Assembly: GCA_944739405.2 (NCBI GenBank)
Contig: OX123193.2
Location: 21,193,516-21,257,515 of the forward strand
Source of the DNA: Euclidia mi
Taxonomy: Eukaryota; Arthropoda; Insecta; Lepidoptera; Erebidae
DNA: 64,000 nt
Direction: 5' to 3'
A program made the translations under genes and the position numbers. The notes under the pieces were generated by a model, which saw only the letters and a list, made by a program, of their open reading frames with translations, was not told the origin of the DNA and ran no database searches. This document shows positions 43,538-54,671 of this stretch, one piece after another (positions within the stretch are counted from its first letter, which is position 1; every line of letters starts with the position of its first letter).

Positions 43538-43893
43538 AAACAAAGATAGCGGTTCACTACGTACCTACATCGGCTCTCGGCTACAATCTATGATCCCTAG
43601 TATGTTAAAAGTGTCAAAAGTGTTAAAAGTGAATATCTAAGTGACGAGTGAAATTTGGTTAAATGTGTAAATAACAAAAAAAAAATTTTTAATCGTTCGG
43701 CTTAATCTTAAATAAAACGTAACCGCGAAGTGTAAACCGTTAAATATTACAACAACAAAGCGCGTGAAATGGACTTTGAACTATATAATTATAAGTGCAT
43801 AATCGTAATATTTTACTCTCAGCCCTGAATAATAAATAAAAATATGTTATGTTTACGTATATCTAATAATATTAGTGTTAATTATGGTAAGTT
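43538..43893 (+). other. leader between small ORF and gag
   Basis: Untranslated leader with AGTGTCAAAAGTGTTAAAAG direct repeats near 43609-43630 and an A9 run near 43677. No further ORF of note. Confidence 0.5.
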
Positions 43894-45121
43894 ATGGCAC
43901 ATACCTTAGAAACTTTATATGAGGAACTCAAAGCTATTAAAACATATTTGATAAAAATTGGCCCTGACCGTAGGCGTGGTAATATATTAGAGAAAAAGTT
44001 GTCTGAAGCAAAGATAGTTTTTGAAAAATATACTAATGTAACAGACTTAATTTTAGCTGATATAAAAAAGGGTAAAGTGGATCAAAACGAGCAAATATTA
44101 ATTGATAAATTTTGTATTGATTTTGTGTCATTGTATAATCGAATTTTAGAGTTGTGTTCAATGGCTAGTACTAGTAATAGTAGTAATACTAGTGATAACA
44201 GTAACAACCAAGATATTAAGATGGAGTCTTTTAATTTGAAAGTAGCTCTGAGTTTGTTACCTATGATTACAATTGATAATGAATGTTCCTATAAACAATT
44301 AATTGATAATATAGAATATTATAGCTCGCTATTAATTAAGGATGAGTGTAAACTAAATTTAATTCAATTCGTATTAAGGAGCAGGTTGTCTCAGCATGCT
44401 AAATTACAATTGAAATCTGAGTATACAAAAGTTGAGGATTTAATTACAGATATGCGTAGGGTTTTATTGCCTCAAAAGTCACCTATCGCAATCCAAAATA
44501 AGATACAGCAATTAAAACAAAATAATTTGTCTGTTGAGGAGTATGGTAATCAGCTTTCAGAACTTTTTGTGGACCTTACGGTATCACAAGCCAAAGGAGA
44601 TTTGCAGACATATAAAATAATTAAACCTCTCAATGAAAAATTAGTAATTAAAAAAATTTGCCGATGGCTTGCGAAACCGGCGTCTTTCAACTATTATTGC
44701 AGCTAGGAACTACGAGTCGATGAAGGACGCGATACAAGGTGCGAAGGATGAGGAGACATCCACGGCTGGTACGTCTCCAGGTTCCGGTGAGATCCTAGGT
44801 ATGTATTCTCCGAGAGGGAGACAACAGAATTATCGTGGCCTTCGTAATAATTATTATAATAGGTCATATTTTTATAGAGGTCGTAAAAATGATTCCAGTG
44901 CTTATCGCGGTCACCACAACTATCGAGGGGGTGCGCAGGCGCAGCAGCAGAGCCGCGGTGCCACTCAGCGTGGTCGAGAATCATCGCGTGGTACAAGTAA
45001 GTCCTACCATAGAAACCGCGGTAACCAAAGGATATGCCAAAACTATTCAAATAATCGTTCGGTTCAAGTTTTAACAGATTCTGAAAACAATGAGACAATA
45101 AATCAGTTTTTTCGTGAATAA
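43894..45121 (+). pseudogene. gag of the second Ty3/gypsy element, frame-broken
   Basis: The first frame (43894-44706, 270 codons) covers the matrix/capsid-like part with a coiled-coil-like N-terminus and an Asn/Ser-rich spacer (about residues 93-108). The second (44669-45121) gives the C-terminal part, rich in RGG/RG and Tyr (YRGLRNNYYNRS, RGHHNYRGG), with no CCHC finger. The change of frame lies near 44650, at a seven-A run followed by TTTG. This may be a mutation, a sequencing error, or a +1 shift site. The RG-rich tail probably replaces the zinc finger for RNA binding. It overlaps the protease frame by 8 bp. Confidence 0.7.
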
Positions 45122-45542
45122 TAAGATTATTTTAGCTACTGATACTAATTATTACATTAAGTTGTCGGCAAATAGCATACCATTTTCGTGGTTAGTGGAT
45201 ACCGGCGCTACAATTTCGGCGTTGAAATATAAGTATGTTCTAGAACAAAACTTTCCACTCCATAAAAAGGACGTAATTATAAATGGAATTGGTGGCAAAG
45301 TCCATGCAATTGGATATGTATATTTAACGTTGACTTCGGGTGAACATTGCCTTAAATGTATTAAGTTTTATGTATTTGATTCTCTGCCATGTAGGGCAAA
45401 TGGCGTCATCGGTCAAGACTTTCTTAGTAAACATAGTTCTATATTAGATTTTAGTAATGAAACTTTTACATTATGGACACAGAATAATTTTAAATTAGTT
45501 TTACCTTTACTAAGATATAATAATAATTTCACCAAGATGTGA
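45114..45542 (+). CDS. protease segment of the second Ty3/gypsy element
   Basis: 142 codons beginning GTG at the end of gag; no ATG, so it must be made by a frame change from gag (+1 relation). WLVDTGATIS is the aspartic protease active site, and GVIGQDFL matches the conserved later part of the fold. The frame ends at TGA 45540-45542, 40 bp before the polymerase frame starts. Confidence 0.75.
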   Translation: MNNKIILATDTNYYIKLSANSIPFSWLVDTGATISALKYKYVLEQNFPLHKKDVIINGIGGKVHAIGYVYLTLTSGEHCLKCIKFYVFDSLPCRANGVIGQDFLSKHSSILDFSNETFTLWTQNNFKLVLPLLRYNNNFTKM

Positions 45543-48500
45543 ATCTATACATTACTTTCAGACAGAGTTTACTGACGAGTGTGTGGTACATTCTAAGGAA
45601 ATTAGTGAGGGTGTATTTTTAGCTAGTTGTATTGCTAAGCCAGTAAACGGTCTAATACCAATTAAGATATTAAATACCACGGATAAGTCTTGTACATTAT
45701 CTAACGTCAATCCATATATAGAAAAGTTAAGTGAATATAACATTTGTAATTTTGATAAGTCAGGAAATGATGCAATTCGAGTAAAACAATTATTTTCAGC
45801 TTTGAACTTGAAACATCTTAATAAGGAAGAACAAATATCGATTGAGAATTTGTGCGCTAAGTACTCGGATATTTTTTATTTGCCAGGAGACAAACTGTCT
45901 ACAACTAGTATTTATAAACATTCAATTAGTTTGAAACCAAATGTTGTTCCTGTATTCACTAAACCCTATCGTTTACCACATTCTCAAAAGGGAGAAATTA
46001 AACAACAAATTGATAAAATGTTAAGTGAAGGGGTCATTGAACCTTGTCAAAGTGAATGGTCTAGCCCCGTGTTACTAGTTCCGAAAAAGACGGATTCAAC
46101 CGGTCAGAAAAAGTGGCGATTAGTTATTGATTATCGTAAATTAAATAATTGTATTGAAGACGACAAGTTTCCATTACCTAATATTTCCGAAGTACTCGAT
46201 TCACTTTCTGGTTCAGTTTATTTTTCACATTTAGATATGTATCAAGGTTATTATAATATAAATCTTGAAAAAAATAGCAGAAAGTACACTGCATTTTGTT
46301 CAGGACAGTATCAGATGACTCGAATGCCCATGGGGTTGAAAACGAGTCCAGGATCTTTTTCTAGAATGATGACTATGGCCATGACTGGATTAACATACGA
46401 AAAATGTCTGGTCTACTTAGATGATTTGGTGGTCTTTGGAAGACAATTAAGTATACATAATAGAAACCTACAAGATGTATTTGAGCGGTTAAGAAAAGTT
46501 AATTTAAAACTTAACCCTCAAAAATGTCAATTTTTGAAGAAAGAGTTGCTTTATTTAGGCCATGTAGTATCTGGCGACGGCGTATTACCTGACCCGGATA
46601 AAATAAAAGTTGTACAAAATTATCCGTGTCCGACTAATGTAGATGAAACTAGGAGATTTGTTGCCTTTGTTAACTTTTATAGGAAATTTATTCCAAACTT
46701 CGCAGAGTTAGCCTATCCACTTAATAAATTATGCCGTAAAAATGCTTCTTTTGTATGGAACGAAAAGTGTCAATACTCATTTGAAAAATTAAAAGAAAAA
46801 ATATTATCTCCACCGGTTTTACAATATCCCGATTTTTCTGAACAAAATGAATTCGTTGTTCAGACGGATGCTTCTAATTACGCAATCGGTGCAATTTTAT
46901 CAAATAAAAATGGAAAGCCAGTAGCTTTCGCTAGTAGGACACTAAATAAATCTGAAGTGAATTACCCAACTATTGATAAGGAATTGCTAGCTATAGTTTG
47001 GGCAATTAAACATTTTCGGCCATATTTATATGGGAAACATTTTAAAATCTTGACAGATCATAGACCTTTAATTTCTTTATTTAACATGAAAGACCCATCT
47101 AGTAGATTATTTAAATTTAGGTTACTGTTAGAAGAATATGATTTTACTATAGAACATGTTAAGGGTTCGGATAATACGGCTGCAGACGCATTATCTCGAA
47201 TTTCCATAACATCTAATGATTTAAAACACATGCATGAATCATGTGTCTCGGTTATGACTAGAGCTCAGAAAAGAAACTTGACTGACAATACTTGTAATAA
47301 AGATACGAGTAGTACTTCTACAGTTTGGCCTGATCAACCAAACGTCTCTCGTATTAGTTCGAACGAATCTGTAGAATTACGTTTCATTGACGCTTACAAG
47401 CTAGAGGAGTATAGGAAAAATGGTACTATAAATAAAGAGAGTAAGATTTTTATATATGTTCCTAATGAAAGAACTATATATGTTAAATATGTATCTTCTC
47501 CATCACAAATATCGCGAGACGAATTTGTGAGAGAGTTACAAGACTTTTGCAAAAGTATAAATATTACTGAAATATATTTAATAAAAAGTAATAAGAATAA
47601 TATTTTTATAGAAAAGTTATTAAATGAGATAGATAATACAAAGGATTGGACCGGTCCCCAATTACATATAGTAAAGGATGTACATCGAATAGAAAATAAA
47701 GATGATAAACGAGTAATTTTGAACGATTTTCATCTCTTACCCACGAGTGGCCACGCGGGTGTGAGACGAATGTTCAATAACATTAAAAAATATTATTATT
47801 GGACAGGATTAGAAAATGATATTAAGGAATTTGTCAAAAGATGCGACAAATGTCAAAAACAAAAATATTCTACTCATAATATTAAGCAACCAATGGAGAT
47901 AACTACCACAGCGCATACTGCGTTTGAGAAAATTTATATTGACTTAGTAGGACCTCTAGACAGAGATACTTATAATTATAGTTATATTCTCACGTTACAG
48001 TGTGAACTAACTAAATATATTGAGGCCTATCCTTTAGTTACTAAGACAACAGAAGAAGTCGCGAAAGCATTAGTCAATAATTTTATATTAAGGTATGGAG
48101 TACCGAAGGTGATAGCGACAGATCGTGGGACAGAGTTTCTCTCATCAACATTTAAGGAGGTATGTAAACTTTTGAATGTCAAACAGTTAAACTCTACTGC
48201 TTATCATCACCAAAGCATAGGTGCCTTGGAGAACACACATAAACATTTAAACTCATATCTTCGTATTCAAACAGACAATCACCCTGAGACATGGAGTACA
48301 TGGCTCCCATTTTGGTCATTTTGCTATAATACTTCGGTTCATTCATCTACTAAATATACTCCTTACGAGTTAGTTTTTGGTAAAAAGTGCTGTTTGCCTA
48401 GTAATTTTACGAATATAAATAGAGTAGATCCACTCTATAATTATGATTATTATCCATTTGAATTAAAATTTAGACTACAAAAGTCTTTGAAAGATGCTAG

Positions 48501-48741
48501 AGACAACCTTCTCAAAAGTAAATTAGAACGAAAAGAGCGATATGATAAAAATGTAAATCCAACAACTTATCATTCTGATGACTTAGTTTTAGTTAAGAAT
48601 AATATGTGTAATAAATTAGATTGTGTTTATTCTGGGCCATATAGAGTTATTTCTGACGAGTCACCGAATGTCAAAATATTGAAGAATGGAAAAGTAGATG
48701 TTATTCACAAAAATAGAACTAAATTGTACCACCAACAGTAA
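45526..48741 (+). CDS. reverse transcriptase-RNase H-integrase of the second Ty3/gypsy element
   Basis: An open frame of 1,052 codons counted from GTG 45583; the same frame is open upstream to about 45526, overlapping the protease in a different frame. Domains (numbered from 45583): reverse transcriptase YLDD (278-281), RNase H TDAS (D429), integrase zinc region (H717, H724, C754, C757), catalytic core D787, D847, E883 with 35 residues between the last two. All key residues are present. The shift between protease and polymerase is unexpected for one pol polyprotein: either a disabling indel near 45515-45530 or an error. Confidence 0.85.
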   Translation: MSPRCESIHYFQTEFTDECVVHSKEISEGVFLASCIAKPVNGLIPIKILNTTDKSCTLSNVNPYIEKLSEYNICNFDKSGNDAIRVKQLFSALNLKHLNKEEQISIENLCAKYSDIFYLPGDKLSTTSIYKHSISLKPNVVPVFTKPYRLPHSQKGEIKQQIDKMLSEGVIEPCQSEWSSPVLLVPKKTDSTGQKKWRLVIDYRKLNNCIEDDKFPLPNISEVLDSLSGSVYFSHLDMYQGYYNINLEKNSRKYTAFCSGQYQMTRMPMGLKTSPGSFSRMMTMAMTGLTYEKCLVYLDDLVVFGRQLSIHNRNLQDVFERLRKVNLKLNPQKCQFLKKELLYLGHVVSGDGVLPDPDKIKVVQNYPCPTNVDETRRFVAFVNFYRKFIPNFAELAYPLNKLCRKNASFVWNEKCQYSFEKLKEKILSPPVLQYPDFSEQNEFVVQTDASNYAIGAILSNKNGKPVAFASRTLNKSEVNYPTIDKELLAIVWAIKHFRPYLYGKHFKILTDHRPLISLFNMKDPSSRLFKFRLLLEEYDFTIEHVKGSDNTAADALSRISITSNDLKHMHESCVSVMTRAQKRNLTDNTCNKDTSSTSTVWPDQPNVSRISSNESVELRFIDAYKLEEYRKNGTINKESKIFIYVPNERTIYVKYVSSPSQISRDEFVRELQDFCKSINITEIYLIKSNKNNIFIEKLLNEIDNTKDWTGPQLHIVKDVHRIENKDDKRVILNDFHLLPTSGHAGVRRMFNNIKKYYYWTGLENDIKEFVKRCDKCQKQKYSTHNIKQPMEITTTAHTAFEKIYIDLVGPLDRDTYNYSYILTLQCELTKYIEAYPLVTKTTEEVAKALVNNFILRYGVPKVIATDRGTEFLSSTFKEVCKLLNVKQLNSTAYHHQSIGALENTHKHLNSYLRIQTDNHPETWSTWLPFWSFCYNTSVHSSTKYTPYELVFGKKCCLPSNFTNINRVDPLYNYDYYPFELKFRLQKSLKDARDNLLKSKLERKERYDKNVNPTTYHSDDLVLVKNNMCNKLDCVYSGPYRVISDESPNVKILKNGKVDVIHKNRTKLYHQQ

Positions 48742-48912
48742 TATTTTAGATATTACACAAAGTTTTTATCTTTTATTTATAATTTGTATACCTATTTTTA
48801 AAACTACTGAATCAATTATGTATTAAATTAAAGCGTATAGTATTTTACGTACCATTAGCTAAGGATAATAAAATAAAACAAAATTGTAATTTTATTTTAT
48901 TTTTACACCGCC

Positions 48913-49073
48913 TTGGGAGGTGTAGTGTGTAATTGATGTAATGTACCTATGTTATACTTGTGTATGTGTATGTAATCAACATGTCTATTTAATCATGTGT
49001 AATCCTAAAATATAGAGAGTATTATTAGAGCAGTCAGTGGTATCATTTCTCTCCCAAATACCTTCGCCTTTAC
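48913..49073 (+). repeat. polypurine tract and 3' LTR, unit B
   Basis: TTGGGAGG then the LTR 48921-49073. The LTR lacks its final A and is followed at once by LINE sequence TATCCAAG. AATAAA signals occur just upstream, near 48870. Confidence 0.85.
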
Positions 49074-51666
49074 TATCCAAGAAGGTAATTGTCTTATTAT
49101 TAAAATCGGTTCGGAGATAGCAATAATAGCTATTTATAGGTCTCCTGCCTTTAGAAATTTTGAAGTATTTAATAACTCATTAGATAACATTTTACAGGGT
49201 CTTTCTTCCTTTCCTAACATTATTATAATTGGCGACCTAAATATTAATATTAATTCTGAAAATAATGATGCTGGCACCCAAGATTATCTGAACCTTTGTG
49301 CATATCATGGAATTTTGCCTTCTCACACATTTCCAACACATCAAAGTGGGTCATGCTTAGATCACGTCATGCTCAAAACTAAGCTACCGTATTTAACACT
49401 TGTTACTAACTCAAAAATAACAGACCATTGCGCGATTTTGTTTACGCTTGAATTAATGCATTCTAAGCATCGTTCGCGTCCGCAGCAAAGGTCAAAACTT
49501 AATATGACTAACCTAGAACGTGATTTATGCAATATTGACTTTGGCCCAGTTTACAATTCTGCTGATGCTACCACTTCTATGTCTTATGTTATTAACAACT
49601 TACAAACAGCTTTTTTTAAAAACACCAATGTAATTAATTTGAGTAACAAAAATAATAATATTAAACCTTGGATAACTCCTGGCCTTATTAAGTGCATTCG
49701 GCACCGTGATAGACTACATAAAAGAGCTAAGCAAAATCCAAATAATTTAACCTTACAAACAGTCTATAAGCGTTATAGAAACTTCTGCAATAGAATCCTA
49801 AGAATAACAAAAATCGAGTATGACAAATCTCAAATATCAGAAGCCGGCAATAACACTAAGCGATTGTGGAAGTACGTTAAGTCTGTAACATATACGTCGA
49901 AACAAAATAAGTGCGATACAAGTTTATTATATACAGATCGTACCCCTCTTTCATCTGCTGATAACGTCAATAGCTTTTTGGCTAACATTGGTGTAAAATT
50001 GGCTGAATAAATTCAAAAAACATGTAACAATCATCCAAAAAATGCTATTTCAACCGTTCCGACATATAATAGTACTGGCAAGTCTTTTGTTTTACTAGAA
50101 CCGGATGAAAGTGAAGTAGAACGAATTATCCTATCACTAAGACATAGCTCAGCAGCAGGGTGGGACGGTATTAGCACTGCAATACTGAAAACCTTTAGGC
50201 ACATACTGATACCTCCATTAACTCACATTTTCCGAATTTGCCTGTCAGAAGGAATCTTCCCCAAATGCATCAAAAAGGCAGTAGTAATTCCCATACACAA
50301 ATTAGGGCAAAAGGATCTGGTAACTAATTACAGGCCAATCTCACTACTACCTTCGATATCTAAAGTACTCGAGAAAATTATAAACAATAGATTAGTTTCA
50401 TATCTTGAAAATAACTCCCTCTTCTCCCACAAGCAATTCGGCTTCAGATCAAAGTTATCTGCAGCAGATGCACACCTTGACTAATTATATTTCCGAGGAA
50501 CTTGGGCAAAGTCAACATGTGATTGGCGTCTTTCTAGATCTGGCAAAAGCATTTGACACTGTATCAATCCCACTGCTTCTTAAGAAATTGGAGGCCTTAG
50601 GAATAAGAGGCACACAGTTAAAACTGTTTAAACTACTACTTACGGGATAGGTATCAATGTGTCAAAATAGACAACGTTATCAGTTCCGAATTATTATTAC
50701 CCCAATTCGGCATTCCTCAGGGAAGTGTACTCGGTGGAACACTCTTTCTAGTGTACATAAATGATCTCTGTAACCTAAACCTACATCATGGCACTATTGT
50801 TACATATGCTGACGACACTGCGCTTATTTTCTCAGCAAACACCATTACGGAAGCTCAGAAGTATGCACAACAAGGGTTTAACGTAGTAAATAACTGGCTT
50901 AAACATAATCTACTAACCTTAAATACTGATAAGACTAAATTCATTCAATTTTGTATGCGTAACCCCCAAGCACATAACACTTCTTTTCACTTATATGCAC
51001 ATAACTGTTATCTTAAGTCAAACAACCTGTCCGGAAATTAATAGCACTACTAATATTAAGTATTTAGGGGTTATATTGGACGAAACCCTTTCCTATAAAC
51101 AACATATCGCCGCTTTAACATCTAGGCTACGAAAATTATTATTTGTATTTAAAAAACTTCGCTTTATTTTAGATCATAACCTCATTATACAGATGTACAA
51201 GGCATTGTGTCAGTCCATAATCCAATACTGCATAACCTCTTGGGGAGGTATAGGAAAATCTTTAATGCTCTCTATAGAGCGAGCGCAAAGAGCCCTGCTT
51301 AAAGTGGCCACCCACCGACCTTACCGATTCTCTACAAGCCTTCTATATGAATCATGCAAAGTGCTAACGGTTCGTCAACTGTTTATATTGTACACTGTAC
51401 TAAAACAGCATACAGCGCTTACGTACAACGCCGACCTTACTAACACCAAGAGACGGAAAGATATTGTCTGTAGTTCAAGCTCTGAATCAAGGTTTGTGTT
51501 TACTAATAGATTCTTTTCATTTCTGGGTCCCTATCTTTATAACAAAATAAACAAAGAAACATCTATTTACGACCTAAGTTATGTAAGATCGAAACAACGC
51601 GTCTATCAGTATTTACAAACATTGAAATATGATCAGACCGAAGAACTGCTGACTGTGGTTAAATAA
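49074..51666 (+). pseudogene. LINE ORF2 remainder, copy B
   Basis: Carries the rest of the endonuclease (IGDLNIN, SCLDHVM, ITDHCAI), then the polymerase with YADDTAL. It reads AAG at 49879 where copy A has TAG, but keeps the TAA at 50008-50010 and the three downstream frame changes. Separated from its start by the Ty3/gypsy insertion. Confidence 0.85.
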
Positions 51667-51921
51667 TTATACATTTCATATTAGTTTTAAAATAATTCTA
51701 AGTAGGCATATTTTTATTTAGAAACATTACGTTTAATATGTTGATGATAAATATTGTAATTACTTCATAACTCAGATCAAAATCACTTACTGTAAGTGCC
51801 TTTAATGCCTGTGGCACAGGTTTACCCTAGTACAGGCACCTCATTATTCTACCTAAATTACCTTTTAAGAACTTTATGTATATTTTTGTGATGTATGAAA
51901 ATGAATAAATTTTATTATTAT
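49074..51921 (+). mobile_element. LINE copy B, 3' part
   Basis: Repeats 28826-31673 at an offset of 20,248. The five bases 28821-28825 are absent here. The 3' UTR and tail are as in copy A. Confidence 0.85.
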
Positions 51922-51937
51922 GTCGTTTATTAAATAT

Positions 51938-53240
51938 TCTTCTCACAGTCACATTTCACATACTTAATAAATTTCACACTAAGAACTAAATTAAATATAT
52001 AAAATGGGACCACGAAGACCCACCGGCATCGGGCACAGGGACCAAGCTACCGGTGGTTAAGGCTCCAGAGAAAGGAACCTCCGTACGATACGTGTCGTGT
52101 CCAGCAATACTGCCTTCTGTATAGAGGACTTGATCCAGCCGTCTAACGAGAGCCTCTTGAGGTGGTGGTCGAGGCTCTTGGCAATAAGACCATTTACGGT
52201 CACGACTATCGGTACAATGATCGCCGAGTCAACATCCCACATGTCGACAATCTCGTGAGCCAGGTCCAAATACTTAATTTGTTTATCTTTTTCGGCTTTC
52301 ACGAGATTCTCGTCATGGGGTATGGTGACGTCGATGATCATTGCAAGGCGCTCTAATCGGTCTATCACCACTATGTCCGGCTTGTTAGCCACAATAGTTC
52401 TGTCAGTAATTATAGACCAATCCCAATACATAGTAGCACGACCATTTTCAAGAACTGGGTCGGGCACATACCTGTAGTACGGTATTTCAGAGTCGACAAG
52501 TTGGTACTTTAAGGCAAGTTGCTGGTGGACAATCCTGGCTACTTGGTTGTGTCTATGCAAATATTCGCCGTTGGCAAGACGAGAACAACCGGATACTATA
52601 TGTCTAAGCGATTCACCAGACTGGTGACATGCCCGACATATGTCGACCGTCCCATCCCTTAGAATATACTTCCTGTAGTTGTTCGTCATGACAACTTCGT
52701 CCATAATCGCAAAGACAAAACCTTCTGTTTCGGCGAAAAGATCGCCAGAACGCAGCCAGGACACCGACGCTGGGAAATCTACGTCGGGCCCATGCAAGGC
52801 CCGGTAAAAACGTCCATGCAGCTCTTTACCTTTCCATTCTTCCCTGCGCTCCTCTACACCAAGTACGGCAGGTTTGCGCCAGTTCTCTTTAGCCAGACCC
52901 AGCGGAGTAAGGCCTCTGTCCACTGCGACCACATCTCGGTGCACACCCGCGTCGGCGTGGAGAAAGTATTCTCTGAGATTGCACACCTCGCGATTGTGGA
53001 GGGTCTTGGCACTCAAGAAGCCACGACCCCCACACTTGCGCGGGATGTACAATCTCATCACCGACGAACGCGGGTGATGCATCCGGTATGTCGTGAGTAG
53101 ACATCGAACTTTCCTATCCAAGGCGTCCAATTCTGTTTGAGTCCATCTGAGTATGCCGAAGGAGTACATTAAGACGGGCATGGCCCAACCGTTACAGGCA
53201 TGCACCTTATTTCCGCCCGATAAAAAGCTTTTTAAGACTT
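51938..53240 (-). pseudogene. R4/Dong-like copy 2, 3' part with endonuclease (unit B)
   Basis: Repeats 31690-32992. The 382-codon frame (53205 to 52057) is identical in translation; one silent change was noticed near its stop (52059). Confidence 0.75.
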
Positions 53241-53843
53241 TGTAGTGACATCATAATTATTGTTAAATTTACATATCATATTTTTATAGTTAATTTAGTA
53301 CTCTAAAAATATTAATCTTTGATTAGCATAAAAAAATAATTGTAATTTTAATCAACCTAATAATTCAACATACACGCAAACAATGTACAACGATTTTATA
53401 TAGATAAAATATTACTAGATGGGACAGCGAGGCGGTGACGTCGGGGCGGCCGTGTGTCGCGGCTCGCGTCGCAGGTAGCTCGCGCGAGCGAGAGAGCACT
53501 ATCGGTTGACCGCTCACACGGTCGGTGCGCCCGCGTCGCCTGCCTATCAACAGTATATGATTTGTCTTGACGCGAACCGCCTTATATTTAAATCTTATTA
53601 GTACTTGTGAATAATTGTCATCGCTTCCGCGCGTACGAAATTCTTGTGCTTATTCTAAAAACTTTCTTCTCGCTATCTTTCACTCCTTCTGCTTGTGTGT
53701 GTGCCTATAAACTGTACCTGTGAACTTTTCCACCTCTTAATAAACTTTCATACTTCGTTTCTTCAATCTATGACTTTTACTTCGCACTACACACTCTTCT
53801 ACAACCCTACATTGGTGACCCCGTACAAGGACACGGTAACAGG

Positions 53844-54671
53844 ATGGCCGAAGAAAAAGGGTGTGGCAGCCAAGACTGCGACAAGTTGGCAGCGGATATT
53901 TTTCGGGTCGGTGTCAGAATACCCCCATTTTACCCCGAAAAACCGGCGCTTTGGTTTTGCCAGATGGAAGCGCAATTTCTCCTGTCTGGCATCAAGTCAG
54001 ATGACACCAAGTACTATTACGTCACGGGCAACTTGGACTCCCAGTACGTGTCTGAGGTGGAGGACATAATCACAAACCCGCCGGCGACAGAAAAATATGA
54101 GAAGCTAAAGACAGAGCTGGTGAAACGTCTTTCTGCGTCCCGGGAGAAGAAGGTGAAGCAACTCCTCATGCACGAAGAGTTGGGAGACCGGAAGCCTTCG
54201 CAGTTTTACCGACACCTGCTTAACCTGGCTGGACCCGGCGTCCCCGAGGAGTTCCTGCGTACTATCTGGACCAGCCGTCTACCCAGCAGTACGCAAGCCA
54301 TCATCGCGTCCCAGGGCAAGACTCCCATGGATGATTTGGCGGACCTGGCAGATAGAATCCACGACGTGGTCGTCCCTCAGGTGGCATCCGCAGCCGTCGC
54401 TCCTTCATCAGCCGTTCCTGCTTCTCCGGAGGTATCAGCGCTCGCCAAGCAGGTGGAGCTACTAACGGAGAAGATAGAGAGGATGTCCCGAGACCGCGAC
54501 CGCAGTCGACAGCCGAGCCGAGGTCGGCACCGCTCCAGTTCCACCAGATCATCGTCCAGTTACCGTAATCAGCCATTATGCTGGTATCATATTAGATTTC
54601 GAGATAGGGCTAGACATTGTGTAAAACCTTGCGATTATCGTCCCGCGGGAAACGAAAGGGGCAGTCAGTAA
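53844..54671 (+). CDS. gag of the CsRn1-type element (unit B)
   Basis: 275 codons, identical translation to the unit A copy at 33596-34423, with the same CHCC finger and -1 overlap with pol. Confidence 0.85.
   Translation: MAEEKGCGSQDCDKLAADIFRVGVRIPPFYPEKPALWFCQMEAQFLLSGIKSDDTKYYYVTGNLDSQYVSEVEDIITNPPATEKYEKLKTELVKRLSASREKKVKQLLMHEELGDRKPSQFYRHLLNLAGPGVPEEFLRTIWTSRLPSSTQAIIASQGKTPMDDLADLADRIHDVVVPQVASAAVAPSSAVPASPEVSALAKQVELLTEKIERMSRDRDRSRQPSRGRHRSSSTRSSSSYRNQPLCWYHIRFRDRARHCVKPCDYRPAGNERGSQ

Larger units (their letters stand above)
42866..49073 (+). mobile_element. second Ty3/gypsy element (mdg1/412-like), unit B
   Basis: 6,208 bp with very short LTRs (42866-43019, 154 bp; 48921-49073, 153 bp) and one difference noted between them (42936 G, 48991 A). 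The primer-binding site TGGCGACCCTGCC (43020-43032) begins like those fitting tRNA-Arg. Polypurine tract TTGGGAGG (48913-48920). Order: small leader ORF, gag, protease, reverse transcriptase, RNase H, integrase. No target duplication; the last LTR base and 5 bp of target are missing at the right junction. The clade assignment is tentative. Confidence 0.85.

Noticed and set aside
42866..49073. Endogenous retrovirus with env
   Set aside because: No envelope-like frame is found after integrase; the 3' end goes straight to the polypurine tract. The small leader ORF has a single membrane segment and no envelope features.
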